Shown here in pieces: positions 5,107 through 7,015 of a stretch of 7,015 bases of DNA. The stretch is from G039029935 sp039029935 (GTDB lineage Bacteria > Chloroflexota > Anaerolineae > Caldilineales > Caldilineaceae): positions 1 through 7,015 of the forward strand of contig JBCCFC010000723.1 in assembly GCA_039029935.1 (NCBI GenBank), read 5' to 3'. Made by a program: the position numbers and the translations under genes. The notes beneath the pieces were generated by a model. That model searched no databases. It had not been told where the DNA came from and worked only from the letters and a program-made list of their open reading frames with translations. The first letter of the stretch is position 1. The number at the start of each line of letters is the position of its first letter.

Positions 5107-6882
5107 CTAAACCCTTGCCACCATACTCGCCAACTCCCAGTCATTCGCCACATCCTGTGCGCGCACCATCTGCGCATATCGACCACCACGAATCACCAAT
5201 TCATCATGTGTACCTGACTCTACAATGCGACCGTCTTTCATCACCACAATCTTGTCTGCGTGTCGAATCGTGGAGAGCCGATGTGCAATCACCAGCGTTG
5301 TGCGGTTGCGTACCAAGCGTGTAAATGCCTGTTGAATCTTGGCCTCGGTTTCGACATCAACCGATGAGGTGGCTTCGTCTAAGATCAGAATTGGTGCATC
5401 CTTGAGCAAGGCGCGTGCAATCGAGAGCCGCTGCTTTTGACCACCGGAGAGACGCACACCACGTTCACCAATCACTGTGTCATAGCCGTTGGGTAGGTTC
5501 ATGATAAACTCGTGTGCGTGGGCGGCAGTGGCAGCATCAATCAGGTCGTCCATCGTGGCATCGGAGCGGCCGAAGAGCAGATTTTGGCGTACTGTGCCAT
5601 GAAAGAGGAAGATATCTTGATGAACAGCAGCCACGCTGTCACGCAAAAAGGCGAGGTCTAACGTTTTGACATCGTACCCATCGACCAAGATTTGCCCGGC
5701 TTGAGGGTCAAAAAAGCGTGGGATGAGACGGCTGATGGTGGTCTTGCCTGCGCCTGTCGCGCCAACAAGGGCGACCATTTCGCCCTCGTGAATGGTTAGG
5801 TCGATATCGTGCAGAATGGGTTCACCCTCTTTATAGGCAAAATCAACGTTGCGGAACTCGACCTGCCACTCGTCAATGTCAGGGCGAAGTGCATTGGCAG
5901 GGCTGACGATATCAATGGGTGTGTCAAGCAACTCAAACACACGCTCACAACTGCTGGCAGCTTTGTGCAAGTTATCGCTGATATCGGCGAGCTTGAGAAA
6001 GGGCTGATAGATGTAGCTGACATAGGAAATAAAGACAAAGAGATCGGCCACGCTCAATCGCCCGTTGAGGGCAAATGCGCCACCAATGACCGCTGCGATG
6101 ATGAGTCCACCACCGCCAGCAAACTCGACAATGCCCGCTGGCATCAGTGAGAGGCTGTTGGACTTGATGGAGGCATCACGGAACTTGGCACTATGTGCTG
6201 TCACCAACGCAGACTGCTCGGCCTCGCGCCCAAATGACTTGATTTCGGTGACGCCAGAGATGTTGTCCTGCACCTGTGCAATGAGGTCAGCGGCTCGGCT
6301 ACGCACGGAACGCCACATATGGCGAATCTGGCGGGTAAAGCGGAAGATGATGTATCCGGCTATCGGCAGGGGCAACACGACCAGCAACGTGAGCAGTGGG
6401 TTGATGGTTAGCAGGATGGCAATCATGGTCAGCGGAATGACAACGGCCAACACCAACTCTGGGACGCCATGCGCCACAAAATCCTCAATCGCTTCGATGT
6501 CGTTGATGGAGCGTGCAATCAGCGAACCCGTGCGCTGTTTGTTGTGAAAGCGGTGTGACAAACTCTGGATGTGGCGATAGACAAGGCTCATCAGGTTATG
6601 GAGCGTGTGATAGGCCACTTGGTGTGAAAAGACACCGTAATAATAGCGGCCAATACCGCGCACCAGATAAATCAACACCAAGCCAATGGCAATCGCTGCA
6701 AAACTACCGACTTGCCCGTCGCCATCGGTCAGCCAGAAGATGACGCGACGGATGAGGAGTGGTGGCAGTAGGGTTGTGAACGAAAAAATTAATCCAGCAA
6801 GGACACAGAGACCCAATTGGATTTGACGTGGGCGATCCAGATGACTCAGCAGACGTACAATAAGTTTTGATGCTTCTTTCAT
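5107..6882 (-). CDS. ABC-type exporter, fused membrane and ATPase domains (MsbA/BmrA-like)
   Basis: The 591-residue half-transporter has the type IV exporter layout. It has six predicted membrane helices (about 21-42, 60-82, 137-160, 162-182, 250-274, 278-296) with coupling-helix regions between them, then a C-terminal nucleotide-binding domain. All ATPase motifs are canonical: A-loop Y350, Walker A GATGAGKT (374-381), Q-loop Q422, signature LSGGQ (478-482), Walker B ILILDE with catalytic E503, D-loop SSVD (506-509) and H-loop H534. With no degenerate site and no partner half-transporter in view, it should work as a homodimer in the inner membrane, moving lipids, drugs or peptides outward by ATP hydrolysis. 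Substrate cannot be told; there is no N-terminal peptidase domain. The start at 6882 has no clear Shine-Dalgarno sequence, but the length fits the family. The gene's GC content is higher than that of the downstream gene. Confidence 0.95.
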   Translation of the reverse strand: MKEASKLIVRLLSHLDRPRQIQLGLCVLAGLIFSFTTLLPPLLIRRVIFWLTDGDGQVGSFAAIAIGLVLIYLVRGIGRYYYGVFSHQVAYHTLHNLMSLVYRHIQSLSHRFHNKQRTGSLIARSINDIEAIEDFVAHGVPELVLAVVIPLTMIAILLTINPLLTLLVVLPLPIAGYIIFRFTRQIRHMWRSVRSRAADLIAQVQDNISGVTEIKSFGREAEQSALVTAHSAKFRDASIKSNSLSLMPAGIVEFAGGGGLIIAAVIGGAFALNGRLSVADLFVFISYVSYIYQPFLKLADISDNLHKAASSCERVFELLDTPIDIVSPANALRPDIDEWQVEFRNVDFAYKEGEPILHDIDLTIHEGEMVALVGATGAGKTTISRLIPRFFDPQAGQILVDGYDVKTLDLAFLRDSVAAVHQDIFLFHGTVRQNLLFGRSDATMDDLIDAATAAHAHEFIMNLPNGYDTVIGERGVRLSGGQKQRLSIARALLKDAPILILDEATSSVDVETEAKIQQAFTRLVRNRTTLVIAHRLSTIRHADKIVVMKDGRIVESGTHDELVIRGGRYAQMVRAQDVANDWELASMVARV

Positions 6883-6905
6883 GGTATGATGATTGACACT
6901 GAAAA

Positions 6906-6934
6906 ATAGTTAAAAATAGATTGCTTTGGGTCAA
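6906..6934 (-). promoter_or_regulatory. Possible weak promoter for the ABC exporter
   Basis: On the minus strand TTGACC (6934-6929) matches the -35 consensus at five of six bases. A 17-bp AT-rich spacer leads to AACTAT (6911-6906), a poor -10 with three matches. It lies about 25 bp upstream of the ATG at 6882. The sequence is in the right place but the -10 is weak, so this is a tentative call. Confidence 0.25.
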
Positions 6935-6965
6935 GAACATCTCAATACAGGAAGATTGGTCCAAT

Positions 6966-7015
6966 GGATTGTAGGATGACCCAATTTTTTCAAAAATTGG
7001 GTCATCCTACAATCC
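6966..7015. repeat. 24-bp perfect palindromic hairpin with 2-nt loop at the window edge
   Basis: Positions 6966-6989 (beginning GGATTGTAGGATGACCCAAT) are exactly complementary to 6992-7015, with only TC between them. The stem may continue past the window. A further 11-base palindrome, ATTGGTCCAAT (6955-6965), abuts it. There is no T-run after the stem on either strand, so it is not a standard terminator. It lies upstream of the ABC exporter and may be a repeat element or a binding site. It does not share the AGGTGTCC core of the other two repeats. Confidence 0.85.

Noticed and set aside
5052..6743. Several plus-strand open frames opposite the ABC exporter
   Set aside because: They are antisense shadows of a strongly conserved gene and have no ribosome binding sites or recognisable motifs.
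6966..7015. Edge hairpin as a Rho-independent terminator
   Set aside because: The T-run is inside the stem next to the loop rather than after the stem, and no T-run follows on the minus strand.

Overview
The window (7,015 bp) is bacterial accessory DNA. It holds six apparently intact protein genes, one gene cut by the left edge, one pseudogene remnant and two intergenic stretches rich in inverted repeats. The mix suggests a filamentous Chloroflexota genome or a large cyanobacterial one: a small HsdR-like PD-(D/E)XK protein, an AAA-ATPase/PD-(D/E)XK protein of the DUF1703 type, a decayed Rpn/'putative transposase' gene, and long GACC-starting intergenic palindromes. This is a judgement from family flavour, not a taxonomic result. 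I saw no rRNA, tRNA or CRISPR array.

Layout: 1-379 is the 3' end of a glycine-zipper-containing gene. 380-808 is non-coding, with a 19-bp inverted repeat, a nested hairpin cluster, a terminator-like hairpin and a perfect -10 box. 809-1285 encodes a small acidic beta-rich protein of unknown function. 1286-1635 carries a 28-bp perfect inverted repeat related to the first one and a truncated Rpn-family N-terminus on the minus strand. 1636-3363 is a tight three-gene plus-strand operon: a PD-(D/E)XK nuclease-like protein, a two-TM protein with a zinc ribbon, and a GNAT acetyltransferase. It converges, with a 22-bp overlap, on a minus-strand pair: an ABC exporter (5107-6882) followed 43 bp later by the AAA-ATPase/nuclease (3342-5063). 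The window ends inside or at the end of a 24-bp near-perfect hairpin with a 2-nt loop.

How the genes may work together: the ABC exporter is a self-contained homodimer-type transporter with all catalytic motifs. The plus-strand operon is the most system-like part: the overlapping or abutting reading frames imply co-expression, and a nuclease fold next to a membrane-anchored zinc-ribbon protein and an acetyltransferase is an unusual set. Two separate PD-(D/E)XK proteins within 3.5 kb, plus a decayed third nuclease-family gene, mark the locus as a hotspot for nuclease and mobile-type genes. Whether this is a defence system is speculation; nothing in the sequence proves it.
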